Assembly: GCF_021474425.1 (NCBI RefSeq)
Contig: NZ_JAKEIP010000025.1
Coordinates: 1 to 62,752, forward strand
Direction: 5' to 3'
Origin: Streptomyces muensis
GTDB lineage: Bacteria; Actinomycetota; Actinomycetes; Streptomycetales; Streptomycetaceae
DNA length: 62,752 bases
Made by a program: the position numbers and the translations under genes. This document shows, piece after piece, positions 8,680 to 16,713 of this stretch. Below the pieces are notes generated by a model. That model did not search any database. It had not been told where the DNA came from and saw only the letters and a program-made list of their open reading frames with translations. Within the stretch, counting starts at the first letter, position 1, and each line of letters begins with the position of its first letter.

Positions 8680-9850
8680 GACGGCCTCCTTCGGTGCGTG
8701 GCGGTTCTGTTTCCTGCCGGCTCAGGTCCGTGAGTTCGCGACCCACCAGCCGCAGGAAGGCCTGGTCGTCCAGGAGGGTGACCCGCCCAGTCATGTCGTC
8801 AGGCAGATTGCGCCGGAACTGGCGCCCGTACGCCTCGTTCTCGCGGAAGCGGTAGCGGGGTACGACGAGGAATGCCCGGTCGTACGGGGGGTCGCCCCGG
8901 AAGGGGGTGATCGTGCGCGCCAGCAGGGCGGGATTCACGCGGTCTTTCACGTCCACGGCCCAGTACCGGCGCCCAGGCAGGGGGACGCGAAGGTCGTACG
9001 CGTCGTAGTTCGGCCACATCTCGGCCGTGATACCGAACCTCTTCTTCAGAGCGGCTTCCAGGTCGGTCTCGGCGAGTCCGGGGCTGGTGACGAACATCCG
9101 CAAGGGACGGCTGAGTTGGAAGATCCCTCCCTTGTCAGGTCGCAGCGGGATGCCGTCGTACCCCGTCCCGTCGCGGCGACACCGGTCCAGTTCGCACCGG
9201 TGTCCGCCGCCGAGCAGCGGCACCATGAGGCAGCGGCAGCGCGCGCATTGGCGGTAGGCACCTTCCCGCAGATAGGAGGCGGGAACGGGTTCGTAGCAGC
9301 GCTTGATGACACTGTGCAGCAGCATCCCGCACTCCGGATCACCGCCGAGCAGCGCCAGTTCGGCGCCGGTGAGCACAGGCCGGGAGGTGAGCAGTGCCCG
9401 GAACGCGGTGTAAGCGTGGGGGGACTTGGCCGCACGACAGACGGCAAGGGCTTCCAGGATGCGTTCGTTCTCGAACAGCTCGGCGGCGGGGTCGGCCGCG
9501 CTCACCTCCCACTCCAGGCACAGCTGGTGCGGCAGCCTGGTCTCGGGGTCGACGAGCACGGCCTCTCCGGCGCGGGCCTCATCGGGCAGCGCCAACGGCC
9601 ACGTTGCCAACGGTCGTTCGCAAGCCCAGCGGACCATCTCCGGGACGCTGCCCGGCGGTTCCTCACCCCGTCGCAGACAGTGCAGGACGAGGCGGTTGTA
9701 GGCGTTCTGCACCTTGGCCGGGTAGACCGGGTTGGGTACGGTCCGCTGCCGGGACAGGCCGGCGAGAGCGCTGGCGATCAGGCGCAGCAGCGTCTCGTCT
9801 GCGGTCCCGGCGCCTTCGGGGCTCCCGGGCCGCACGTCCGTCGTCGTCAT
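8672..9850 (-). CDS. pPIWI-RE-associated restriction-type nuclease
   Basis: A 392-residue protein matching the third member of pPIWI-RE cassettes. The N-terminal half (Y-type region, about 15-190) is helical. A cysteine cluster at C202, C205, C207, C219 and C224 looks like a zinc site. The C-terminal PD-(D/E)XK core shows D286 followed by D300-V-K302 (WAVDVKDR), then PPYDRAFLVVPR. The ATG at 9850 overlaps the stop of the upstream Fe-S nuclease as ATGA and has a GGGAGAGG site; a longer frame to 9925 exists but lies wholly inside the upstream gene. It probably cuts DNA exposed by the helicase and PIWI protein. Confidence 0.8.
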   Translation of the reverse strand: MTTTDVRPGSPEGAGTADETLLRLIASALAGLSRQRTVPNPVYPAKVQNAYNRLVLHCLRRGEEPPGSVPEMVRWACERPLATWPLALPDEARAGEAVLVDPETRLPHQLCLEWEVSAADPAAELFENERILEALAVCRAAKSPHAYTAFRALLTSRPVLTGAELALLGGDPECGMLLHSVIKRCYEPVPASYLREGAYRQCARCRCLMVPLLGGGHRCELDRCRRDGTGYDGIPLRPDKGGIFQLSRPLRMFVTSPGLAETDLEAALKKRFGITAEMWPNYDAYDLRVPLPGRRYWAVDVKDRVNPALLARTITPFRGDPPYDRAFLVVPRYRFRENEAYGRQFRRNLPDDMTGRVTLLDDQAFLRLVGRELTDLSRQETEPPRTEGGRHA

Positions 9851-11484
9851 ACCTCTCCCTCCCCCGCAACGGCCAAGCCGGGCGCGGCACTCGGACACCA
9901 CTGGGATACCGGACAGGACTGACAATGCGGTCCCGGCCGGGCCTCCCAGGCCTCGTCCTCCCGCCAGGGACCGGCGTACCGCTGCAGCACGGACCGCGCT
10001 TTGGCCTGCCGGCCGGGGTCCGTCGGATCGATCACATGGGGATCCGAGCCGTCGGGCCGGAGGATCTCCACCTCGACACGCGATCCGGACGGGTCACCGC
10101 CCAGGGCCCCCTGTGCCAGCAGCGTGACGGCCAGGGCGAGTTGGGGGTACGTCTCAAGGAGGTCCACCAGGTGGCGGCGCCGTTTCCTGGTCGTCTTGAG
10201 CTCTCGCCACACCCACGAGCCGTCCTCCTGGTAGAGCAGGTCAGGCTTGGCGATGACGACGGCCTGTGCGGCGGTGTCGTGGACGACTCGGAGTGCTTCG
10301 GGCTCGACCCGCTGGATGAGAGCGGGGTCCTGGAAGGGGCAGGCCTCGACATGGTGGAGCAGCATGTCCCGGCCGGTCGCGGCGTCCTCGTCGGAGACCC
10401 GCCACCGCCCTTGCGTCCAGTTCTCGCCCTCGACGGGCATGTCCGCGACGGCGCAGGACGGCCATCCGTCACGCCTGTGCAGCTCCTCGATCCAGCCGTG
10501 CACCGCCTGGCCAAGCTTGGCAGCGCTGCCGTACTCGTCGGACCTGGGCAGGTGCAGCGCACGCAGGAACCCCTGCGCGGGACAGGCCGCGTGGTAGCGC
10601 AGATCGCTGACGGACACCTTCCGCAGCGGAGCGACACGCGAGGAGATCCCCAGGACACCGGGCCTGCGCGGCACCGCCTCGCAGCCCGTGAACTGCTTGC
10701 AGTCGACGCAGGAGGAGCCGGGTGTCGGTGCCCCGCCCGCCACGACGCGGGCCACATGCGCGTGCCCGTGCTCGGCGTAGTACGCCTCGGCTTCCTCGGC
10801 CGTACCGTCGAACTGCACGCGCGCCCGGCCGTCGGCCAGGCCGACCTCGACGACCCGTACGCGCTCGGGCCGCGCGACGGGGCCGTGCGGCTGGAAGGCC
10901 CGGGACCACTTACGGGGCCAGGCCGCCGCCCGCCCATGGACCGCTACGTACACGGCGATGGCGATCTCGCCGGGCTCGGACCCCTTGGCCTGACCGTGCC
11001 GAAGCCGTCGGTACTCGCGCAGCCGTCCGTCTGCGGACTCGTACCGCCGCCACCAGGCGTACATCTCCCAGAACTTGCCGTTCTCGCGCTGCACCACCCA
11101 GTAGGGACGGACCGGCCGCAGTTCCTTGCCGCTGTCGCCCGTTAACGTCTGCGTGTACGACCGCAGAGCGTGTTCGGCGTACGTGAGATGTCCAGGGTGC
11201 AGGGCAGGAGTCCGGGACCGCAGCATCTCCAGGGCCTGGTCGGACGTCTCCTCATGGAACTCGATCCGGTCGACGGCGTCCATGACCGGCCCGAGGGTGA
11301 AGGTTTCGAGCTCCGGCTTGGGCAGCCGCAGGCGCTGGGCCGGCCACAGAGCCGGGCGGGCCTTGGCCGCGGCGTGCGAGGGGCAGGTGTGCTCCTCGTC
11401 GCCGCCTGTGCCGGGCCCGACCCGCAAAAGACTCTCGTCCCCCGTGAGCCAGAGCGGCCTGCGCCATGCCGGGTCGTGCGCCAT
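9847..11484 (-). CDS. Cas4/AddB-like Fe-S PD-(D/E)XK nuclease
   Basis: A 545-residue RecB-family nuclease. The C-terminal half carries the complete set of motifs: C301 (HAACPAQ), H329, D415 (AKPDLL), E428-L-K430 and a following QLALAV motif at about 448. C521-x2-C524-x5-C530 completes a four-cysteine Fe-S cluster of the Cas4/AddB/Dna2 type. A second C-x2-C-x5-C (C259, C262, C268) lies at the end of the N-terminal half, suggesting a degenerate duplicate or a second metal site. ATG 11484 has a strong GGGGGAGG site. The longer frame to 11586 would start inside the repeat array and is rejected. First gene of the pPIWI-RE operon; not one of the recognised core members. Confidence 0.8.
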   Translation of the reverse strand: MAHDPAWRRPLWLTGDESLLRVGPGTGGDEEHTCPSHAAAKARPALWPAQRLRLPKPELETFTLGPVMDAVDRIEFHEETSDQALEMLRSRTPALHPGHLTYAEHALRSYTQTLTGDSGKELRPVRPYWVVQRENGKFWEMYAWWRRYESADGRLREYRRLRHGQAKGSEPGEIAIAVYVAVHGRAAAWPRKWSRAFQPHGPVARPERVRVVEVGLADGRARVQFDGTAEEAEAYYAEHGHAHVARVVAGGAPTPGSSCVDCKQFTGCEAVPRRPGVLGISSRVAPLRKVSVSDLRYHAACPAQGFLRALHLPRSDEYGSAAKLGQAVHGWIEELHRRDGWPSCAVADMPVEGENWTQGRWRVSDEDAATGRDMLLHHVEACPFQDPALIQRVEPEALRVVHDTAAQAVVIAKPDLLYQEDGSWVWRELKTTRKRRRHLVDLLETYPQLALAVTLLAQGALGGDPSGSRVEVEILRPDGSDPHVIDPTDPGRQAKARSVLQRYAGPWREDEAWEARPGPHCQSCPVSQWCPSAAPGLAVAGEGEV

Positions 11485-11559
11485 TGCCTCCCCCTTCTCG
11501 AAAGACGTCACCCTCGAACCGATCGGGTGCGTCGACGTCTTCGACCGTAGCACAGAACA

Positions 11560-11593
11560 TTGGAACTCCTTGGAAGTTCTTGGCATAGATTGG
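11560..11593 (+). promoter_or_regulatory. Four-copy 10-bp iteron array, site A
   Basis: TTGG occurs at 11560, 11570, 11580 and 11590, exactly 10 bp apart, with the unit close to TTGGAAGTCT. It sits in the divergent promoter between 11484 (minus) and 11616 (plus). A near-identical array is at 26044-26077. The 10-bp spacing puts all copies on one DNA face, as for a cooperatively bound regulator. Confidence 0.75.
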
Positions 11594-11608
11594 TCCCTGC
11601 GCTAAGCT
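11580..11608 (+). promoter_or_regulatory. Predicted promoter for leaderless 11616 operon
   Basis: TTGGCA (11580-11585), a 17-bp spacer and TAAGCT (11603-11608) end 7 nt before the ATG at 11616. No ribosome binding site is present, which fits a leaderless transcript. The -35 box lies inside the third iteron, so the array-binding protein should directly control RNA polymerase access. Confidence 0.55.
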
Positions 11609-11615
11609 GCCCGTC

Positions 11616-12491
11616 ATGTCGGCATCACTGGAGGAGCTGGAGCAGCGCCTGTCCCAGCTGCGCACCGAGTTGCGTGGCGCCGTACGAGCCCGGGACAAGG
11701 CCGAAACCACGCGCATCCGCCGCGCTCTGCGCGAGGCGGAGGCCGCATGGGAGCGCGCTCTGGATGCGGAGGCCGGACCGGAAGCCGAGGCGCTCCCACC
11801 CAACGGCAGGACGCGGACGCCACCGACCACCACAGGCGAACCACGCCAGCAGAGCCGTCCTGTGCACGGCTCCATCCCCGTCCGCGAACAGGTCCACCAG
11901 GCGCTCACCCTGCTGGGTGCTCCCGCTTCCCCGAAACTCATCTCGTCCGCGTACGAGGCGTTCTTCACCGAGCCGCTCATCGCCGCGAAACTCGCGTCGC
12001 TGCGCAGGGACGAGGAACGTTCCTTCACAGCACAGGGCTATGCCCGCCCGTACTACATCTGCGCGGCACTGACCCACGATCGCCTGGTTCCCGCCCGCGG
12101 CCTGCTCGCCCTGTCCACCTGGCCCGTGGAACGACGGATCATCGGCCCGCTCAGCCCGCGCACCGACTTCCTCACGCATGCGGTCGGAACAGCCGAGCAG
12201 ATCCAGCGACTAGCCACAGCGGGACATCCCGCCCCCGACGCCGCCTGGCGGCTACTGCGCCGCTTCGCCCTCACGATCCCGGGCGCCTGCGATGCCGCCG
12301 CCGCGGAACCCGACCCCGCCCGGGTGATCGCCGCCGCCCATGCCGAAGCGGCCGTACACCAGCAGGAGGACGACCAACAGCGGCGAGCGGCAGCACAGCG
12401 TGCCCGTTCCCAACTGGCCGACGCACAGCAGTTGTTCGGTGCCGCGCCTCTGCGCGACGCCCTGCGTGACGCGAGCGGCAGCATGCACTGA
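11616..12491 (+). CDS. Coiled-coil protein with possible winged-helix domain
   Basis: A 291-residue protein. Residues 1-55 form a charged coiled coil (LEELEQRLSQLRTELRG), followed by a Pro/Thr-rich linker. Residues about 88-140 look like a winged helix (VREQVHQALTLLGAPAS then RRDEERSF), and the rest is helical and Ala/Gln-rich, ending in a second coiled segment (235-285). It may bind DNA and be the regulator of the operon it heads, or a structural subunit; I cannot assign a family. It is first in a plus-strand operon (11616-16548), 16 nt before the next gene, and is probably translated from a leaderless mRNA controlled by the iteron array. Confidence 0.6.
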   Translation: MSASLEELEQRLSQLRTELRGAVRARDKAETTRIRRALREAEAAWERALDAEAGPEAEALPPNGRTRTPPTTTGEPRQQSRPVHGSIPVREQVHQALTLLGAPASPKLISSAYEAFFTEPLIAAKLASLRRDEERSFTAQGYARPYYICAALTHDRLVPARGLLALSTWPVERRIIGPLSPRTDFLTHAVGTAEQIQRLATAGHPAPDAAWRLLRRFALTIPGACDAAAAEPDPARVIAAAHAEAAVHQQEDDQQRRAAAQRARSQLADAQQLFGAAPLRDALRDASGSMH

Positions 12492-12506
12492 CCTCTCCCG
12501 GCGGCG

Positions 12507-13685
12507 ATGACGGCAGTCGCCTCACGCACCGCCGGCACATCCAAAGACGTTCCCGAAGTAGAGACGATGCCCTCGCAACAGTCCGAACCACCCGACGACA
12601 GACTCGCGCGACTACGCGGACCACGCCCGCCTCAGCCGTACACCGCCCGCAAGATCACCGCCCTGACCGCCAACCCCGCCTGCGCTCGCCGCGCCGTCCT
12701 CGACGCTGCCGGTGTGGACAAGGCGCTCCTCGCCCAGCGGGTGGGATACGAGCCGCGCTTCGGCCAGTCGCCCTTCGCCCTCGCGCGAGAGCAGGCGTTC
12801 CACAGCCTCGTGAAGTGGGGCGGGCACGCCGAGCTCATCCGGCTGCTGCGCGAGGAGCTCTCCGTTCCCGTGGCGGAGGCTCATGTCGAAGACCTCAACG
12901 AGGTGGGAGGCAATGCCTCCCTGCCCGTACGCGAGCGGGAGACCCGCCGCCTCATCGCGCACGTGGCCTCCGGCCAGGACGTACGGCTGATCCTCGACAG
13001 CCCCGTAGTCACTCTCGAAGTCGCCGGGCAGACGGCGTACTTGGAGCCGGACGCGCTCACCCACCGCATCGGTGGCAAGTTCTACGTCGTCCTGATCCGC
13101 TCGTTCGCGGCGATCGACGGACAGGCCAACCCGACGGCCGTCGCCGAGACGGCCAAGCAGGCCGCCGTGTACGTCCTGGCCCTGCGCCGCATCTTCGAAG
13201 ACGCTGGCCTGCCCCCCGAACAACTCGCCCACGAGTTCCTGCTCGTCTGCCCGAAGGACTTCTCCAACCGGCCCTACGGACGTCTGATCGACCTCCGGCA
13301 AGAACTGGACGCCCTCCAGTTCCAGCTCTCGCGACTGCGTCGCGCCGAGGACCTCGCGGAGCAGCTCCCTGCGACCGCAACCCTGGACACGGACCGGGAC
13401 ACGGACGAACTCGCCTCATCCATAGAAACGCTGGACGCCTCGTACACCCCCACCTGTCTCTCCTTCTGTGAGATGGCGCGCTACTGCCGCGACGAGGCCG
13501 ACGCCTGTGCCGCGCCGGCCCGTCTGGGCAGCGGCGTCCGCAACGACCTGCCGGGTATCGACTCCACCCGCGCCGCGCTCGACTACCTGGACGGTGTCGC
13601 CGCCCCGGGAGAGGCCGAGGCGGAAGCCGCCGAACTCCTGCGCGCCGCCGACCGGCTGCGCCGACTCCGCCAGGGGGCCGCATGA
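12507..13685 (+). CDS. Degenerate Fe-S RecB-like protein
   Basis: A 392-residue protein whose layout matches the Cas4/Dna2/AddB nuclease fold: C59 (NPACARR), motif II aspartate D182 (LEPDAL), the position of motif III, a conserved Q218/Y222 pair (KQAAVYVLALR), and C317-x3-C321-x5-C327 as the C-terminal Fe-S ligands. Motif III reads L196-I-R198 instead of E-x-K, so the nuclease is probably inactive and serves as a DNA-holding or scaffold subunit. The start could also be ATG 12567; neither has a good ribosome binding site. The stop overlaps the next start as ATGA. I infer partnership with the 13682 and 15187 products. Confidence 0.6.
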   Translation: MTAVASRTAGTSKDVPEVETMPSQQSEPPDDRLARLRGPRPPQPYTARKITALTANPACARRAVLDAAGVDKALLAQRVGYEPRFGQSPFALAREQAFHSLVKWGGHAELIRLLREELSVPVAEAHVEDLNEVGGNASLPVRERETRRLIAHVASGQDVRLILDSPVVTLEVAGQTAYLEPDALTHRIGGKFYVVLIRSFAAIDGQANPTAVAETAKQAAVYVLALRRIFEDAGLPPEQLAHEFLLVCPKDFSNRPYGRLIDLRQELDALQFQLSRLRRAEDLAEQLPATATLDTDRDTDELASSIETLDASYTPTCLSFCEMARYCRDEADACAAPARLGSGVRNDLPGIDSTRAALDYLDGVAAPGEAEAEAAELLRAADRLRRLRQGAA

Positions 13686-15190
13686 GTGCGCTGTCCACCG
13701 TCGCCGCGCTCACGGCGTCTCGCACCGGCCGCGCCGAGCCGTTGGCGACGGTCCGCCACCAACACCTGGATCAGCGGCCGTTCGTCCTGGTACCGCTCAC
13801 GCTCGCCGGAGAGGCATGCGCCCCGCTGGCCGCGCTCGCGGGCACGGACCCGGACAATCCGACGCTGCTGACAGTTCGTCAGCCTCGTGACCGTGCCGAG
13901 CGTTTCCGGTTCGCCGCACGTCTCGCCGCGCTGCTGCTCACGTACATCGACGAATGCCGGACGGAATCGGAGCCGTACACCGTCGGCCGCGGCAAGGACA
14001 AGGAGGAACGCCGTCGCTTCCTGCGGGCCCCGCAGCTCCTCGTGCCGAACGGCGAGGGCATCGCATACGTCCGCCTCCTCGGCCGTCTGACCAGACTGCG
14101 TGCCACGGAGGGACCGTACGCGGTCGATCCGTCCGTGCCCACGCTCGGCAAGTGGCTCACCTGGTTCACGGACCTGGCCGAGTTCCCTGACTCCAGTGCG
14201 CTCCTCGCGATGACCCGAATGCTCGCAGCGCACTGGGTCACGGGCCAGAGCCCCTCGGAGGACTCTCACCTCCCGTCCCTGCTCGCCTGGATCGACCCGC
14301 CGGACGGCAGCGACGGGGCACGCGCGGCGCGGGACGCGGAGGACCCCACGGTGTGGCCGCCCGCCGGCCCGTCCACGGACCCGGTCTTCGACCGGACCCT
14401 CCACGAGGTGATGACGCGCTACGACGAGGCGTCCGACGAGCGTGGCCGTGAAGCGATCGGCCGCCAGATCGACAGTGAGCTGCGCGGCCAGATGCTGCCC
14501 ACCTGGCAGCTGATGTGGCGCGGTGTGGAACTGCTCCGGAACCTGCCGGAGGGCGGCCACGTCCCCGACCGCTGGGCCTTCGACCGGCGCCTGTTCTCCG
14601 ACTACGCCGAGTACCTGGACGCGGACGGCCGTCCGCAGGCCCGCCGCGACCACGCCGTCGGCGCCGCCCGCCGACTGGCCCGGCTGGAAGACGCCGTCAC
14701 CCGCTACGAGGCACAACGTGCTTTCGACGACCCGCTGGTGATGGCGGAGTATGAACTGACCGGCGAGGCGTTCACGGGAACGGTGACGGCCAGGGACGAG
14801 AACCGCTTCATCCCCGGTGCCCGCCCCGGCTCCCAGGTGTGGCGACCGACGATCACTCTCCGCACCGACGATCAGGTCGGCCTGGCGGTGGGCACGGAGG
14901 TACGGTCCCCCGCCAGGCCCACCCAGAAAAGCCGCATCCTCGAAGTCCACCAGGAGAACGGCGTCCACATGGTGGTGCTCCAGCTCGAAGGCGGCTTCGC
15001 GAACAAGCGCAAGCCGCCGGCGCCGCCCGGCACTCTCGCAGAGGCCGGCGAGGAGCTGACGTACACCGCGCGCTTCCCCGAAGGCATGCCCTCCTCGTTG
15101 CCCAGCGAGGAGGACACGCCCTGGACCCACGGCGGTCCGCCGCGGCCGTACGAACCCACCGACGAGGACGCAGAGGAGACCTGGGAGTGA
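13682..15190 (+). CDS. Unknown protein with helicase-like beta-barrel C-terminus
   Basis: A 502-residue protein without a recognised family. Residues 1-350 are mainly helical. The segment about 350-460 is beta-rich (TGEAFTGTVTARDENR, then VWRPTITLRT, VGTEVRS and VVLQLEGG) and resembles the 1B/stalk beta-barrel that precedes the P-loop in Upf1/Dna2-type SF1B helicases. The next gene starts at the P-loop domain and overlaps this one (GTGA at 15187-15190), so the pair may be a helicase split into an accessory half and a motor half. The acidic C-terminal tail (EPTDEDAEETWE) lacks any domain. Confidence 0.5.
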   Translation: MSALSTVAALTASRTGRAEPLATVRHQHLDQRPFVLVPLTLAGEACAPLAALAGTDPDNPTLLTVRQPRDRAERFRFAARLAALLLTYIDECRTESEPYTVGRGKDKEERRRFLRAPQLLVPNGEGIAYVRLLGRLTRLRATEGPYAVDPSVPTLGKWLTWFTDLAEFPDSSALLAMTRMLAAHWVTGQSPSEDSHLPSLLAWIDPPDGSDGARAARDAEDPTVWPPAGPSTDPVFDRTLHEVMTRYDEASDERGREAIGRQIDSELRGQMLPTWQLMWRGVELLRNLPEGGHVPDRWAFDRRLFSDYAEYLDADGRPQARRDHAVGAARRLARLEDAVTRYEAQRAFDDPLVMAEYELTGEAFTGTVTARDENRFIPGARPGSQVWRPTITLRTDDQVGLAVGTEVRSPARPTQKSRILEVHQENGVHMVVLQLEGGFANKRKPPAPPGTLAEAGEELTYTARFPEGMPSSLPSEEDTPWTHGGPPRPYEPTDEDAEETWE

Positions 15191-16548
15191 CCTCCACTCT
15201 TCCCACCACGGGAACCCCTGACGGGCTCACCCCCGGCGAGCGCGCCGACCGGGCGGTCGCCGGGATCCTCTCCAACCTCGACACGGCGCCCGGCCGAGGT
15301 GTCGTCGTGGACTCACCGCCCGGCGCCGGAAAGTCCACCCTGGTGGTACGGGCAACCGGGCACCTGACGCAGGCGGGCCACCAGCTCATGATCGTCGCGC
15401 AGACCAACGAGCAGGTCGACGACCTGGTGGACCGCCTCGCAAGGGAGCACCCCGGCCTGGCGATCGGCCGCCTGCACGCCAGTAGCCACACCCTTCCACC
15501 GCGCGTCACCCGGCACCCCAACATCACGGGAAGCACCCAGGTGACCGACCTGCGCGAGCTGCCCGTCGTGGCGTCCACCGCGAAGAAGTGGTCGTTCGTC
15601 AGCCCGGACAAGTGCAAGCCGTGGCGGTGGGCCATCGTCGACGAGGCGTACCAGATGCGCTCGGACGCGCTCCTCGCCACGGCCCCGCTCTTCAGCGAGG
15701 CCGACTCGCAGGTCCTCTTCGTCGGCGACCCCGGCCAGCTCGACCCCTTCGCCACCGTGGACGTCGACCGCTGGCACGGCCTGACCTGGGACCCCCTGCG
15801 CAACGCGGTCGACGTCACACTCGCCCACAACCCCGATCTCGTACGCCACCAGCTCCCCGTCTCCTGGCGCCTACCAGAGACGGCGGCCGGTCTCGTCGAA
15901 CAGGCTTTCTACCCCTTCTACCAATTCGTCTCCGGTACGACGGCACCGGAACGCGTGCTGTCGTACGCCAGCCTGCCCCACGGCTCCACCCCACTGGACG
16001 ACGTCCTCACCCGCGCCGCCGCCTCCGGCTGGGGCCACCTGGAACTCCCCGCCCGCCACACCCTCGACCACGACCCCGAGGTCGCCGAGGCCCTGGCGGC
16101 GACGGCGGCCCGGCTGCTGGAGCGCGGTGCGCTGGTCAACGGGGAGCCCCTGACCGAGGCCCGCATCGCGATCGGCGCGGCACGCACCATCCAGGCGGAC
16201 ACGGTCCGCGCCCGCCTCGCCGCCCGCGGCCTGACCGACATCACCGTGGACACCGCGAACCGCCTCCAGGGCCGCGAGTTCGACGTCACCCTGGTCTGGC
16301 ACCCCCTGTCCGGCCGCCACGACGCCTCCGCCTTCCACCTGGAGACGGGCCGCCTGTGCGTCCTGCTGTCCCGGCACCGGTTCGCATGCATCGTGGTGGC
16401 GCGGGCCGGCATCCGGGATCTGCTGGACCGGCATCCGCGGAGTAGTCCCGTGTATCTGGATGTGCCGCCTAAGTTTCCGGATGGGTGGCGGGCGCATCAG
16501 GTGGTCATGGGGCGGCTGGAGCAGGGGGAACACAGAACACGTGGCTGA
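15187..16548 (+). CDS. SF1 helicase motor, Dna2/Upf1-like
   Basis: A 453-residue ATPase: Walker A SPPGAGKST (43-51), motif Ia at VAQTNEQVDDL, Walker B IVDEAYQM (150-157), motif III GDPGQLDPF (180-188), motif IV/V ANRLQGREFDVTLV and motif VI LLSRHR. This is an SF1 helicase of the AAA_12/AAA_30 type but lacks its own N-terminal accessory domain. The start is GTG 15187, overlapping the previous stop, not the far longer upstream frame. It probably moves along DNA for the Fe-S proteins encoded beside it. Last gene of the operon. Confidence 0.8.
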   Translation: MTSTLPTTGTPDGLTPGERADRAVAGILSNLDTAPGRGVVVDSPPGAGKSTLVVRATGHLTQAGHQLMIVAQTNEQVDDLVDRLAREHPGLAIGRLHASSHTLPPRVTRHPNITGSTQVTDLRELPVVASTAKKWSFVSPDKCKPWRWAIVDEAYQMRSDALLATAPLFSEADSQVLFVGDPGQLDPFATVDVDRWHGLTWDPLRNAVDVTLAHNPDLVRHQLPVSWRLPETAAGLVEQAFYPFYQFVSGTTAPERVLSYASLPHGSTPLDDVLTRAAASGWGHLELPARHTLDHDPEVAEALAATAARLLERGALVNGEPLTEARIAIGAARTIQADTVRARLAARGLTDITVDTANRLQGREFDVTLVWHPLSGRHDASAFHLETGRLCVLLSRHRFACIVVARAGIRDLLDRHPRSSPVYLDVPPKFPDGWRAHQVVMGRLEQGEHRTRG

Positions 16549-16713
16549 CGGGAGCGCTCCCTGCCGTGCCGCAAGTGTTACCGAGAATGCACGACAGCCC
16601 TCCGCCGTCGTCAGTGCTGCGATTCCCGCTGTTGTTCAGCGCCTCGTCACATCGTCTTACTCGCTCTCGCTCTCAGCGCGCTCGTGGCCGTGTTCACCGG
16701 TGCACTGATGGAC

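Noticed and set aside
11484..11586. Longer N-terminus of the Fe-S nuclease
   Set aside because: It would begin inside the iteron array without a ribosome binding site, while ATG 11484 has GGGGGAGG.
11560..11593. Iteron array as a plasmid replication origin
   Set aside because: No Rep or DnaA-box cluster nearby, and a second copy lies at another operon promoter, so regulation is the simpler reading.
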